Numbered from the stretch's first letter, positions 14,543-22,670 are shown. The stretch: 41,901 bases of DNA from Lachnospiraceae bacterium (GCA_910575775.1 CAJTEY010000037.1:1-41901), one strand, 5' to 3'. Notes: a model not told the origin generated them from the sequence alone. Made by a program: numbers and translations.

Positions 14543-15392
14543 TCATTCATATACAGGGTATACATAGTTTACTCTTAAAATCGGCGTAAAAGTTATCGCT
14601 TTTCTGTATTCAAATTGCGCTATCCACATGGAGTCAAGCGGCAAATTCATGGAAATTAAATCATCTCCGAACCATGTGAGATTTGTTAAATTGAAACTAA
14701 ATCCCGTCTCTCTATTCTCCAAGCGAATAGACGATGCTGCAGTCGAAGATACTCCTGTCATTTTGACATCACTGACAACGGCACCAGTAGGAAGGCCCGG
14801 CATAGTACTGCCATCGAAATGAGCAGTCCTTGTTCCACCGCTTGATGTCATGGTAATAGAACCTTCTTCGCAAGATAGATATCCAATTTCCAACTCATAG
14901 GTTGGGCTGCCTATCATAAAATTATATCGAGTAGAATCTGTCTTTGTTCCAAGAATTTCAACATAATAATATCCAAATTCAGGCGTTTCAAAGTGGTAAA
15001 CTGCAAGATCGCGCCCTGTCTTGCTATATACATCTGATAACAGAGTTTCACCTTCCGAGTTGGTAATACGGAAGGAAAACGAACCGGCCGACTGACCATA
15101 ACAAGTCATATAATTTGTACCACCTTTTAAAAGTACCTTAAACCAGTCTACATCTTTGTTGTTTACATAGCCACTAATGATGTTTTGACCCTCACGTTTT
15201 CCATCAGGCACACCGCTTGGTTTCTCATTGTTGGCGGCCATTGTTTCCGCAGTTTCCATAGTATTGTTAGGTTCTGTTTCGTTAGAGAAATATTTTAATA
15301 ACAGTGGTTTGGATCAGTTTCATAAAATAATACCCCCTTTTTACAATTATTTGTTTCTTATTTATTTTATCGTCTATTTCATATAATTTCAT
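14543..15392 (-). pseudogene. PPC-domain protein with a 5' frameshift
   Basis: A start with a strong AAAGGAG site (15399-15405) and ATG at 15392 opens a frame that ends after 36 codons at a TAA near 15282. A PPC-like domain begins at that point, in the +1 frame, with SNETEPNNTMETAETM and then DVDWFKVLLKGG and a beta-sandwich to about residue 120. The visible ATG of that second frame (15259) cuts off the conserved ETEPNNT start, so the true gene must begin upstream. One inserted or deleted base near 15285 explains this. A +1 shift at CTC-TAA-C is a less likely alternative. The C-terminal half is unrecognised. No signal peptide is visible. Confidence 0.6.
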
Positions 15393-15521
15393 AATGGACT
15401 CCTTTAAAATAAATAGGGTGATACGAATTGATGTTTAGCTATTTCAACCCTATCTGCTCTTATTACGCTTCTATCTTCTATTTTATTCTCAATAATTTCA
15501 AGACTGCTTAGCTGCCATTAC

Positions 15522-15550
15522 TTGACAAGCGTTCCTTCCTGTGATATGAT
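15522..15550 (+). promoter_or_regulatory. Promoter of the SH3b protein gene, with a long leader
   Basis: TTGACA (15522-15527), 17 bases, TATGAT (15545-15550). The start near 15557 leaves a leader of about 200 bases. The leader contains a nested hairpin with GGAC-CCGA-GCC on the left and GGC-TCGG-GTCC on the right, in about 15690-15727. Apart from this and the 5' end of the divergent PPC gene, the 15400-15760 region holds no gene I can support. Confidence 0.65.
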
Positions 15551-15760
15551 ACAAAAACGTAATAAATTTGTAATAAATTTGTAACAATTTTCAAATGTGC
15601 TTGTGCAGTCATACTTGTGATGCCAAAGAAGAAAGTGGCAATAGTACAAAATGCAAAACGAAAGCAGGAACACGCAGTCCAATGGATAAAACGCAGGACT
15701 CCGACGCCGTTGACGCAGGCTCGGGTCCTGTCGGGTGTATTTAAAGAAAGGTTGTGGATT

Positions 15761-17068
15761 ATGAACACATCAAACAACACAATGCAGGGCTCCCTAAAGG
15801 CGAAGTTTGATGCGCTGAGGGACTGGTTCATAAGATATTCTAAGATTGTCCTGCCTGTCATCCTTGTGATCTGTGTGGGGCTTACGATCGTAATTGCGAT
15901 CAAAGCGAACAATCGTAAGGTGGAACTGGAGGAAGCGGCAGTTTCGTCGGAGAGTGTGGACGGAGCGGACGAAGCGCTGGAAGAAATCCCACTGGTGCCT
16001 CTTGAAAAAGATACGGTTCCCGGAATGAACGAGTTTTTTGAGACCTACTATAAGGCTGTGATGGACGGAGATACCGAAACAATGAGTAATATGCTCTACT
16101 ATCTGGATGCCACAGAGAAGCTGCGCGCTGCGGAAACCAGTAAATACACGGAATCCGTATCGATTGAAGTCTATACGAAGGCCGGACCCAGCGAAGGTAC
16201 TTATATCGCTTTGGTTTATACGGAGTTAACGTTTTATGATTACGATAAGCCCCTTCCCGGTATGAGTTCCTACTATGTGTGTACGAAGGAGGACGGTTCG
16301 TTTTATATCAGTGAAGATTACGAACCGAGCGAGAATGAGCGGCGTTATATGCGGGAAGTGCTGCTTCAGGATGATGTGATTGATTTGAACAATAAGGCGG
16401 CGGCAGCCTATAACGATATAGTGGCCGAAGACAGTACGCTGGCGGATTTCCTTCGTGATCTTACGAAAGAAATTGAGAAAAATGTGGGCGAGACATTGGC
16501 CCGTGCCGAAGGAACAGAACAGACTGACAGCGGAGAAGGCGACACGAAGGAAAACGTACAGGAGACAGATACGTCGGATGCTGGCGGTAACCCGACTTCG
16601 GAGACGGTAGTGACCGAGGTAAAAACGACTGATGTGGTTAATATCAGGACTTCCGACAGCGAGACCGCGGATAAGCTCAGCAAGGCGGCGATCGGAGATA
16701 CGTTCCCGCTTCTGGAAGAACGGGGGAACGGCTGGAGCAAGGTTGCGTATAACGGCGAGGAGGCTTTTATCAAGAGTGATTATCTGGAGCCTTCTAAGAC
16801 GGAAGTCAGAGATGCTGCCCAGGCGACGAAGACCGAAGGAGAGACGACGTCCGAAGAGCCGGATGACAATGAGACCGCTGCGGCGTCAGGCACGGTGACA
16901 GTGAAAGAAAACGTCAGGATCAGGAGTGGGGCAAGCGAGACTTCGGACAAGCTGACGACGGCTTATGCGGGTGAAAAGCTTGAGGTGATCATGAAACAGG
17001 CCGACGGTTGGACAAAGATCAAATATAAGGGCAAAACTGCATATGTGAAGTCGGATTATGTGGAGTGA
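15761..17068 (+). CDS. Membrane-anchored protein with two SH3b domains
   Basis: 435-residue protein. After a short cytoplasmic start there is one transmembrane helix (IVLPVILVICVGLTIVIAI, about residues 30-50), and the rest is extracytoplasmic. A folded middle region (about 80-240) is followed by an acidic Thr/Glu linker. Two bacterial SH3 repeats then lie at about 280-335 and 380-435: VNIRTSDSETADKL...GWSKVAYNG and VRIRSGASETSDKL...GWTKIKYKG. SH3b domains bind peptidoglycan or other wall polymers. No hydrolase domain is visible, so it may be a wall-sensing or anchoring protein. The ATG at 15761 follows AAAGAAAGG; an upstream in-frame GTG at 15617 lacks a ribosome site. Confidence 0.82.
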   Translation: MNTSNNTMQGSLKAKFDALRDWFIRYSKIVLPVILVICVGLTIVIAIKANNRKVELEEAAVSSESVDGADEALEEIPLVPLEKDTVPGMNEFFETYYKAVMDGDTETMSNMLYYLDATEKLRAAETSKYTESVSIEVYTKAGPSEGTYIALVYTELTFYDYDKPLPGMSSYYVCTKEDGSFYISEDYEPSENERRYMREVLLQDDVIDLNNKAAAAYNDIVAEDSTLADFLRDLTKEIEKNVGETLARAEGTEQTDSGEGDTKENVQETDTSDAGGNPTSETVVTEVKTTDVVNIRTSDSETADKLSKAAIGDTFPLLEERGNGWSKVAYNGEEAFIKSDYLEPSKTEVRDAAQATKTEGETTSEEPDDNETAAASGTVTVKENVRIRSGASETSDKLTTAYAGEKLEVIMKQADGWTKIKYKGKTAYVKSDYVE

Positions 17069-17124
17069 GCACTGATGAAAGCGCAATGAGGGAAAATTTT
17101 TTATATGAATAAATTCATTATAGC

Positions 17125-17167
17125 AAAAAGGCAGCCTTTTTCATAGAGTGAAATCGGCTGCCTTTTT
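17125..17167. terminator. Bidirectional terminator
   Basis: AAAAAGGCAGCC pairs with GGCTGCCTTTTT across a 19-base loop. It serves the SH3b gene on the plus strand and the converging GyrI-like gene on the minus strand. Confidence 0.85.
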
Positions 17168-17225
17168 CTGAGGTCTGTCTGTAGAAATTTTTTAATATAA
17201 TTGCTGATAAACAATGGAATCAGAC

Positions 17226-17864
17226 TTAGCAGTGTGCCGGCTTCACGGGATGCCGGATCACGGTTTTCAAATTTTCCGGCCTGCATTTTCTGACATCACT
17301 TAAATAAATTTCATGGTGGCGGCGTCCGTCAGCCATATCCAGAACATAGCCCTGTTCCCAGGCAAAGACATCCATAGAATCTATGGTAGCAGGCTCGTCA
17401 TCGTAGGGTCCTATGTGCATACACTGTACGCACAGCCCCTCGTCATAGGTCAGAAATTCCACTTTGGAAAAGTCGGTGTTTTTCTTCATGGAAGCCTCGG
17501 CGACCGCCCATGCAAATTCTTCTTTCGTCACAAATTCCGGCAGGCGGATCATGGAAATCCACTCGAAATCCTCTTTTCTGGTATAGTCGACGCCGATGAC
17601 TCCTTCCTGCCACCACAGTCCCTCCAGAGGCGGCACCACATAGTCGAAATAGCCTTCGATCCGATGATCACCCATCTTGCTCATTTTAATGGTGAAGGCG
17701 ATGCCGTAAAGCAGTCCGATCGACTGCTTGTAAGCGCCGTCCTCCTCATTGGGATTGCCTCTGCCCCGCACTGCAATAAAATTCATCGCTGGCACCGTGA
17801 CCAGGCAGGGCTGTTTTTTCGGCAGATAAAATTCTTTGTATTCTTTTTTGTAGTCGAAAGCCAT
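17226..17864 (-). CDS. GyrI-like small-molecule-binding domain protein
   Basis: 213-residue stand-alone GyrI-like protein, starting MAFDYKKEYKEFY with AAGGAG just upstream. Features of the family are VPAMNFIAVRGRGNPN (about 24-40), a Tyr/Trp-rich ligand pocket (PPLEGLWWQEG), and a C-terminal CMHIGPYDDEPATI followed by HHEIYLSDVRK. Related domains (SOUL/GyrI/BmrR fold) bind hydrophobic or cationic small molecules; some hydrolyse toxic electrophiles. It is the second of two adjacent GyrI-like genes behind a WYL regulator. The upstream part of the long frame overlaps the neighbour and is not used. Confidence 0.8.
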   Translation of the reverse strand: MAFDYKKEYKEFYLPKKQPCLVTVPAMNFIAVRGRGNPNEEDGAYKQSIGLLYGIAFTIKMSKMGDHRIEGYFDYVVPPLEGLWWQEGVIGVDYTRKEDFEWISMIRLPEFVTKEEFAWAVAEASMKKNTDFSKVEFLTYDEGLCVQCMHIGPYDDEPATIDSMDVFAWEQGYVLDMADGRRHHEIYLSDVRKCRPENLKTVIRHPVKPAHC

Positions 17865-17911
17865 CTCCTTTTCCTTCCTATCACAGTCGCAGCCGTCTGT
17901 GATTAATCTTC

Positions 17912-18376
17912 TTATTCTTTCAGTCCAATATAAATATGAACCTCGGCGTTGTCTCCCATATCGTCGTTCTGGTATTCCTCGAAATCGCATTGAAAGGATC
18001 TGGGCAGCTCCATCTGCCAGATTGTCTGCCATGCCTCTGCCACTGCCTGCACCATATTTCCGTGTACTACAAACTTCGCATACTTTCCGGCAGGGATGCG
18101 GCACACGGCATAATCGTTTCCGGCAGGAAGTTCGGCTGTTTCACAGGCAACTAATGCAGTGTAATCCGCCTTTTCATCCCCGGCGTAGTCGGTGTATATT
18201 CCCAGTGCCTTTGCATTTGCCTTTTTCGGTATGGAGGCATAAATGCCTTCGTTGTAAAAACGATTCCACAGACCGCCGATCACCGCGCTCATTTCCGGCG
18301 ATGTATTGTTGGTCCTCGCTGACACACCTACGGCTGTTTTTTCTTCCAGAGTTACAATTTCGTAGTCCATTTTCAT
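17912..18376 (-). CDS. GyrI-like / AraC-effector-type ligand-binding protein
   Basis: About 154 residues from the ATG at 18376, preceded by AAAGGATGG; an in-frame ATG at 18388 is possible. The sequence (MDYEIVTLEEKTAVGVSARTNN, IYTDYAGDEKADYTALVACE, AGKYAKFVVHGNM, DNAEVHIYIGL) follows the effector-binding domain of the AraC/Rob and integron-cassette (Cass2) type. It has no DNA-binding domain, so it probably acts as a ligand sequesterer or a sensor working in trans. It is close in kind, though not in sequence, to the C-terminal domain of the broken AraC gene at 22010. It lies 47 bases upstream of the other GyrI-like gene. Confidence 0.8.
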   Translation of the reverse strand: MKMDYEIVTLEEKTAVGVSARTNNTSPEMSAVIGGLWNRFYNEGIYASIPKKANAKALGIYTDYAGDEKADYTALVACETAELPAGNDYAVCRIPAGKYAKFVVHGNMVQAVAEAWQTIWQMELPRSFQCDFEEYQNDDMGDNAEVHIYIGLKE

Positions 18377-18494
18377 GCACAAATCCATCCTTTCTTATGT
18401 TTCCGTGTAATGAGGAGGACAAACCTGTCTTCTTACACGGGTGTGTTGTTTGATGGATTCATTGTACCAAGGCAAACATGACAACTGTATGTCA

Positions 18495-19409
18495 TCATTC
18501 AGAAAGTGGACTGTATTTTTTATAAATACTCTCCGCAAAGCGAAAAACTTCCTGCCGCAGTTCTGCAGGCTCTAAAAGCTCGGCTCCCCCGCCGAAAGAG
18601 ACGATCCATCCAACGACACTCTGTCTGTCGTAAAATTCAGCAGAAAAAAGCAGCATACCATCAGGTAGAACGTGAAAACTTTCCGGGCCAAACTCCTCTA
18701 CCAGCCGCCACTTATATACGGGATCCACTTTTGCCGTGACTGGAAACTGTGGTGAAAACAGGAAATTGGGACTCAGATCGGGAAGAGAAACCGCTCGTTT
18801 TTCAAAGGCCTGCCCCAGGACGAGATCTGTCATCCGCATCAGCTTAAACAGCCGGAACGCTTCTCTCCTCTCGCACCACCCCCAGAGATACCATCCGGCC
18901 CACTGGAAAATTAGATCATAGGGCTCTACGGTTCGCTGGGATTCCCCTTTTGGGGAATGATAAGTGAAGGCAACTCTATTTGTGGAAAGAATGGCACTGT
19001 GCAAAAGCTCAATTTTGGGAGATAATGCTGATTTATACCAGGATGACAGGTCAATCAGAATGTGGGTGTCCCCGGCAATCAGGTTTGACGCGCCGGCAGA
19101 TAGCTTTTCCATAAGCTGCTGATACTGGTTCGTACCGCTTATGCTGTCCAGGCTCCGAAGGCCTGCCAGAATGGCCTGCATATCCTGTGTGGTAAACACG
19201 GTGCGGTCAATCTTATATCCCTCCATGATGGAGACACCGCCGTTTTGGCCCGGTTCCGTCACAAGTGGAATCCCGGCCATGCAGAGAGCTTCGATATCAC
19301 GGTTTATGGTGCGCCGGGAAACCTCAAATTTTTCTGCAAGATACGGAGCGGTGACTTTCTTCTGCTGTAACAGAATAGATAAAATGCCGATCATTCGGTC
19401 GATTTTCAT
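18495..19409 (-). CDS. YafY-type HTH/WYL transcriptional regulator
   Basis: DeoR-like winged helix at residues 1-60 (RMIGILSILLQQKKVTAPYLAEKFEVSRRTINRDIEALC) followed by a WYL ligand-sensing domain (about 130-215, PYDLIFQWAGWYLWGWCERREAFRLFKLMRM) and a C-terminal WCX-like extension. The length of 304 is normal. The start MKIDRM at 19409 is chosen because AAGGAGA lies 7 bases upstream; ATGs farther upstream are less well placed. It is 118 bases from and in the same direction as the GyrI-like pair, which it may control. Proteins of this kind bind small ligands or nucleic acid through WYL. Confidence 0.85.
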   Translation of the reverse strand: MKIDRMIGILSILLQQKKVTAPYLAEKFEVSRRTINRDIEALCMAGIPLVTEPGQNGGVSIMEGYKIDRTVFTTQDMQAILAGLRSLDSISGTNQYQQLMEKLSAGASNLIAGDTHILIDLSSWYKSALSPKIELLHSAILSTNRVAFTYHSPKGESQRTVEPYDLIFQWAGWYLWGWCERREAFRLFKLMRMTDLVLGQAFEKRAVSLPDLSPNFLFSPQFPVTAKVDPVYKWRLVEEFGPESFHVLPDGMLLFSAEFYDRQSVVGWIVSFGGGAELLEPAELRQEVFRFAESIYKKYSPLSE

Positions 19410-19463
19410 GGCCATTCTCCTTTTACATTCCCATAGAAAATAACTGATTGAGCAATTAAATAT

Positions 19464-19491
19464 TTGTATCACCAATCCATTATGTTATAAT
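19464..19491 (+). promoter_or_regulatory. Extended -10 promoter of the split membrane-protein gene
   Basis: TATAAT at 19486-19491 preceded by TG (TATGTTATAAT). TTGTAT at 19464-19469 lies 16 bases upstream. It lies between the divergent WYL gene and the gene at 19543. Confidence 0.55.
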
Positions 19492-19542
19492 TACTCATAA
19501 CTAAAATACCATAGAAAGGTGAAGGTTGAAAGGGAATCTTTC

Positions 19543-19898
19543 ATGAAGTATCATATCTTTATTTCGAAAAAGGAACTGCTGACGGGTGTCTTTTTTATTG
19601 TCGGATTCCTGTTTCTTCTAAATGGCATTCACTCAACTTATAAATGTAATCATGTTCTCAATCTGAAAGAGTTGGAGGCGCACGAACTCAAGGAGGGAGT
19701 CTGTGTAAGTGGTAACATTGATTCATATATCGGGAAACATTTATCTGGAAACAATAAGTTTTTCGGCGTTGGGCAGTCCCACTTGACTCTTTTCGGGCAA
19801 TCCTATGATTTCTACACGATTCCTGTCGGAAAAAACTCTTACATTTGTATTTTGGCATCCAGCAAATCCTTAAAAGAACAATTGGAGGCTTTTGAAGA
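19543..19898 (+). pseudogene. 5' half of a membrane-protein gene cut by the inversion
   Basis: The ATG at 19543 has AAGGGA upstream. The encoded protein has one N-terminal transmembrane helix (LLTGVFFIVGFLFLLNGI) and an extracytoplasmic domain ending KSLKEQLEAFE at the breakpoint. Beyond 19898 the frame runs on to a stop near 20139, but only through the antisense of an AraC fragment, so that tail is artificial. The true C-terminal half is on the opposite strand at 21990-21681. Joining the two gives 666 bases, a clean 221-codon frame with a second membrane helix near its end. Family not recognised. Confidence 0.75.
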
Positions 19899-19906
19899 CC
19901 ACAGCG
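19880..19906. repeat. Left inversion junction: 19-bp and 8-bp duplications
   Basis: AATTGGAGGCTTTTGAAGA (19880-19898) is the inverse of 21991-22009, and CCACAGCG (19899-19906) is the inverse of 22010-22017. The order of the two blocks is swapped when both junctions are read in the same direction, as expected if each staggered break was filled in before rejoining. Confidence 0.85.
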
Positions 19907-20091
19907 GCAAGGGACATTTTTCTCCTGCGGATGTACTCAGAGAGAGAAACACCTGCCATGTAGGCAAACATTCTCTGAAAATGATAGGAGGAACAGCAGG
20001 CAATTTTTCCAAGCTGTTCGTAATCTATCTCATCTGTCAGATGCTCCTCCATATAGGTAATTGCCTCATTCAACTTTTCAATCCATTCCAT
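19899..20091 (-). pseudogene. 5' half of an AraC/GyrI regulator gene cut by the inversion
   Basis: From the ATG at 20091 (AGGAGG 10 bases upstream) the minus strand encodes a typical AraC-family first helix-turn-helix: MEWIEKLNEAITYMEEHL, then LGKIACCSSYHFQRMFAYMAGVSLSEYIRRRKMSLAAV. The homology stops at the breakpoint. The frame then reads a few foreign residues to a stop at 19870. The second helix-turn-helix and the effector domain lie at 22010-22670 on the plus strand. Reunited, with the 8-bp duplication counted once, they give 846 bases, an uninterrupted 281-residue regulator reading MSLAAVDLQDKN across the join. Confidence 0.85.
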
Positions 20092-20349
20092 ACCGTAAAA
20101 TCCTCCTGTCTCATTCAAGTATATAAAAACCTGACATAAGTTTCCTCTCAATTTCTGCACAAAAAAGAGAGTATCAGATCAAGCCGGATCATAGATCGTA
20201 TGATGTATGTCAGAATAAAATATGCCCTGATCCTGTCCCTGCTATTCTCCAGAAATAAAGCAGTTACATCTGTCAGAGCATATATCATGTCAGCATTTCA
20301 TTAAAGCTGCCGACAGCTCAATATTATGAATCCAGTATCTGTTTTTTCA

Positions 20350-20970
20350 TCAATGTTTGTAGAGGCGAAATACCCCGAACACTTTCCCAAGAATCTGGCA
20401 GTCATCCACGATAATGGGATCCATTGAGTCGTTTTCGGGCTGCAGGCGGATATGTCCATCCTCCTTATAGAACGTCTTCACCGTAGCCGAATCATCAATC
20501 AGCGCCACCACGGTGTCACCATTCGACGCGGTCTGACAACAGTTTACAAAAATCTGATCCCCGCTGTAGATTCCTACATTAATCATGGAATCGCCCTTTA
20601 CTTTCAGTACAAAAGAATCGCCGCCCGGCACCATATCCGCCGGAACAGGAAAATAGCTGTCAATATTCTGCTCCGCAAGGATCGGCTGTCCCGCGGCCAC
20701 CTGTCCAATGACCGGCAGGGAAACCATCTCGGTGCGCACCATCTGGAAATTATCATCGCAAATCTCGATGGCGCGGGGTTTCGTGGGGTCTCTTCTGATA
20801 TAGCCGTTTTTCTCCAGCGTCTCCAAATGGGAGTGTACGGAGGAAGTAGATTTCAGATTCACCGCCTCACAGATTTCCCGTACAGCCGGAGGATATCCTC
20901 TTTTTAAAATTTCATCCTTAATATAATCAAGAATCTGCTGCTGTTTTACAGTGATCTTTCCCTGTGCCAT
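20350..20970 (-). CDS. lexA: LexA repressor
   Basis: SOS-response repressor, self-cleaving serine-lysine protease. The N-terminal winged helix ([49 protein letters not shown]) is classical. The Ala-Gly cleavage site lies in GQVAAGQP near residue 92. The catalytic Ser is in GDSMINVGI and the Lys in DSATVKTF. The length of 206 matches Firmicute LexA. It is divergent from the yneA-like gene, and the shared region holds four LexA boxes. It lies inside the inverted segment but is intact together with its promoter. The 258-base gap downstream to the AraC fragment contains no further gene I can support. Confidence 0.95.
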   Translation of the reverse strand: MAQGKITVKQQQILDYIKDEILKRGYPPAVREICEAVNLKSTSSVHSHLETLEKNGYIRRDPTKPRAIEICDDNFQMVRTEMVSLPVIGQVAAGQPILAEQNIDSYFPVPADMVPGGDSFVLKVKGDSMINVGIYSGDQIFVNCCQTASNGDTVVALIDDSATVKTFYKEDGHIRLQPENDSMDPIIVDDCQILGKVFGVFRLYKH

Positions 20971-21039
20971 ACTTAAATCCTTATCCTTTCTCCGGGCTTC
21001 TCGGGCCGAAACATATTTTCTGACAATTTATATATTTTA

Positions 21040-21068
21040 ATCATAGCACAGCAAGGCAGAAAAAGCAA
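21040..21068 (-). promoter_or_regulatory. lexA promoter
   Basis: On the minus strand, TTGCTT (21068-21063) and TATGAT (21045-21040) are separated by 17 bases. A LexA box lies just upstream at 21080-21091, consistent with autoregulation. Confidence 0.65.
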
Positions 21069-21079
21069 ACATATATTCA

Positions 21080-21176
21080 GAAAATTTGTTCGATTTTTTA
21101 TCCATAAAGTATTGACATCCGAAAACATGTTCGATATAATACACCCATAAAGAACATTTGTTCGCAACATCTGTTC
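21080..21176. promoter_or_regulatory. Cluster of four LexA (SOS) boxes
   Basis: The Firmicute LexA consensus is GAAC-N4-GTTC. Matches are GAAAATTTGTTC (21080-21091), GAAAACATGTTC (21121-21132, within the yneA promoter spacer), a perfect GAACATTTGTTC (21152-21163) and CAACATCTGTTC (21165-21176). Three of the four have one mismatch in the left half-site. Confidence 0.85.
21112..21140 (+). promoter_or_regulatory. Promoter of the yneA-like gene
   Basis: A perfect TTGACA (21112-21117) and TATAAT (21135-21140) with 17-base spacing. A LexA box sits between the two elements and two more lie just downstream, so repression would be tight. Confidence 0.85.
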
Positions 21177-21251
21177 TGTGTCAAAAAACGTTACAAAATA
21201 GCAGCAGTCGATACGTTTTCCATGTTACATCGGACGGAAAGGAGTTTACTT

Positions 21252-21653
21252 ATGAATAGAGCAGTGACACAGGGCCATAAAAGACCGCAGGATATCAGAA
21301 GCGAGAGAAGAATCCGCAATAACCGCATCCGAAGAAGACAGGAGATGAGAAGAAACTTCCTCCTGTTAGTGATGACTTTCTGTCTGATCATCACTGCATC
21401 CATTGCTGTCAGTTCCTTCCGTTCCAACGCAAAGAACGCTCCTTCTCAAGAGACTTCTAAATATTATAAGAGTATTGTGGTGTCGGACAGCGATACCCTC
21501 TGGTCCATCGCGGAAGAGTATATGGATGAAACACATTACGGGTCTATCTACGAGTATATCCGTGAAGTGATGCAGATCAACAGCCTGACGAATGACGCAA
21601 TCTACGCGGACGCGCACCTGATTGTGCCGTATTATGATGTGGCGGATAAATAG
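21252..21653 (+). CDS. YneA-like LysM protein, probable SOS cell-division inhibitor
   Basis: 133-residue protein with an Arg-rich cytoplasmic start (about 1-32), one transmembrane helix (NFLLLVMTFCLIITASIAV) and an extracytoplasmic LysM domain (VVSDSDTLWSIAEEYM through VMQINSLTNDAIYADAHLIVPY). This is the layout of Bacillus YneA, which is encoded divergently from lexA and blocks division during the SOS response. The ATG at 21252 follows AAAGGAG at 7 bases; an in-frame ATG at 21222 has no ribosome site. It lies in the inverted segment together with lexA. Confidence 0.85.
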   Translation: MNRAVTQGHKRPQDIRSERRIRNNRIRRRQEMRRNFLLLVMTFCLIITASIAVSSFRSNAKNAPSQETSKYYKSIVVSDSDTLWSIAEEYMDETHYGSIYEYIREVMQINSLTNDAIYADAHLIVPYYDVADK

Positions 21654-21680
21654 TTGCTGATTTAAGCGGCATTGCCTATC

Positions 21681-21990
21681 CTATTTCTGTCTCCTTCCGC
21701 TTTTCCCTGTTTCGGTATCATAATTGCAAACAGGTTTTTTATCCATTGTTTCTTCCATCACAAAGCTTTTGATGCCACCGGCGCTGAGGAATCGTAAAAC
21801 TGCCATAGCTATGAAAAGAACCCCGATATATATGATATCTTTATTTCTTTTGAAATTTGTCTCTTTGATCACGAAGGAGTCAATAAGGGCTTCTGTCCGA
21901 AAACCCTCTATTGAATCATACCATCTCCAATTTAATTCTACCAGCGGTTTGATAACCTCACCCTCAAAATAGACATTTTCACCGTGTCCT
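21681..21990 (-). pseudogene. 3' half of the split membrane-protein gene
   Basis: Reading on the minus strand from the junction, the frame gives GHGENVYFEGEVIKPLVEL, a Trp/Tyr-rich stretch, DSFVIKETNFKRN, then a transmembrane helix (DIIYIGVLFIAMAVLRFL) and a short charged tail. It has no start or ribosome site of its own. The frame upstream of the junction is only antisense of the AraC gene. The 19-bp block LEAFEE is shared with the end of the 5' half at 19898 and in the same phase, so the two halves join perfectly. Confidence 0.75.
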
Positions 21991-22017
21991 TCTTCAAAAG
22001 CCTCCAATTCGCTGTGG
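21991..22017. repeat. Right inversion junction: 19-bp and 8-bp duplications
   Basis: TCTTCAAAAGCCTCCAATT (21991-22009) and CGCTGTGG (22010-22017) are inverted copies of the two blocks at the left junction. Confidence 0.85.
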
Positions 22018-22670
22018 ATTTGCAGGATAAGAATGCAAAGATCATTGATGTGGCGGCGAAATACGGATATCAGTCTCCCACTGCTTTCAACAGAGCCTTT
22101 CAGTCTGTTCACGGGATAGCGCCCTCTGCCGTAAAAACCGAAGGGGTATCCGTAAAATCTTTCCCGCCTGTTTCATTTAAAATATTTGTCAAAGGAGCGG
22201 AAGAAATGAATTATCGGATCGAAACGAAGGACGCATTCCGTATTGTCGGGGTGTCTGTCCCGCTACAAAAAAATATCGAGGAAAATTTTGCGGTGATTCC
22301 GTCTAAGTGGGGCGAAGTTTCCGCTGACGGCACTTTGCAGAGGCTGGCCGGCATGATGGATACACCGCTTATGGGGGTGCTGGGGATCAGTACCTGCAAT
22401 GACGAGGAGCCCTGGAGATACTATATTGCGGTATCTTCCACACAGGAAGCGGTGGGATTTGAAGAATATACGGTGCCGGCAGCTACCTGGGCAATCTTTC
22501 CCGGTGAAGGTACGAATCAGTCCATTCAGGAACTTGAGCGGCGCATTGTGACGGAGTGGCTGCCGACGTCAGGATATGAATACGGAAATGCACCTGATGT
22601 TGAAGTTTACATCAGCCCTGATCCGCAGAATGCGAAATACGAGGTGTGGATACCTGTTGTAAAAAAATAG
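22010..22670 (+). pseudogene. 3' part of the AraC/GyrI regulator gene (second HTH plus effector domain)
   Basis: Begins at the breakpoint with AVDLQDKNAKIIDVAAKYGYQSPTAFNRAFQSVHGIAPSA, the second AraC helix-turn-helix. A GyrI-like effector domain (about 155 residues, from MNYRIETKDAFRIVGVSVPL to EVWIPVVKK) follows. A GTG at 21984 opens the frame, but only over junction sequence. The internal ATG at 22206 has GGAGCGG upstream and could allow the effector domain to be made alone. As it stands the protein lacks the first helix-turn-helix and the native promoter, so regulation by it is presumably lost. Confidence 0.82.

Noticed and set aside
15617..15760. N-terminal extension of the SH3b protein
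   Set aside because: The GTG/ATG codons at 15617-15620 have no ribosome site, whereas 15761 does, and the extension overlaps the structured leader.
15617..15760. Cyclic-di-GMP riboswitch in the SH3b leader
   Set aside because: The conserved GCAAACC-type core of that class is absent.
19899..20139. C-terminal tail of the open frame that begins at 19543
   Set aside because: It is the antisense of the AraC first helix-turn-helix; the real C-terminal half is at 21990-21681.
22010..22112. N-terminal part of the minus-strand frame ending at 21681
   Set aside because: It is antisense of the second AraC helix-turn-helix, beyond the inversion junction.
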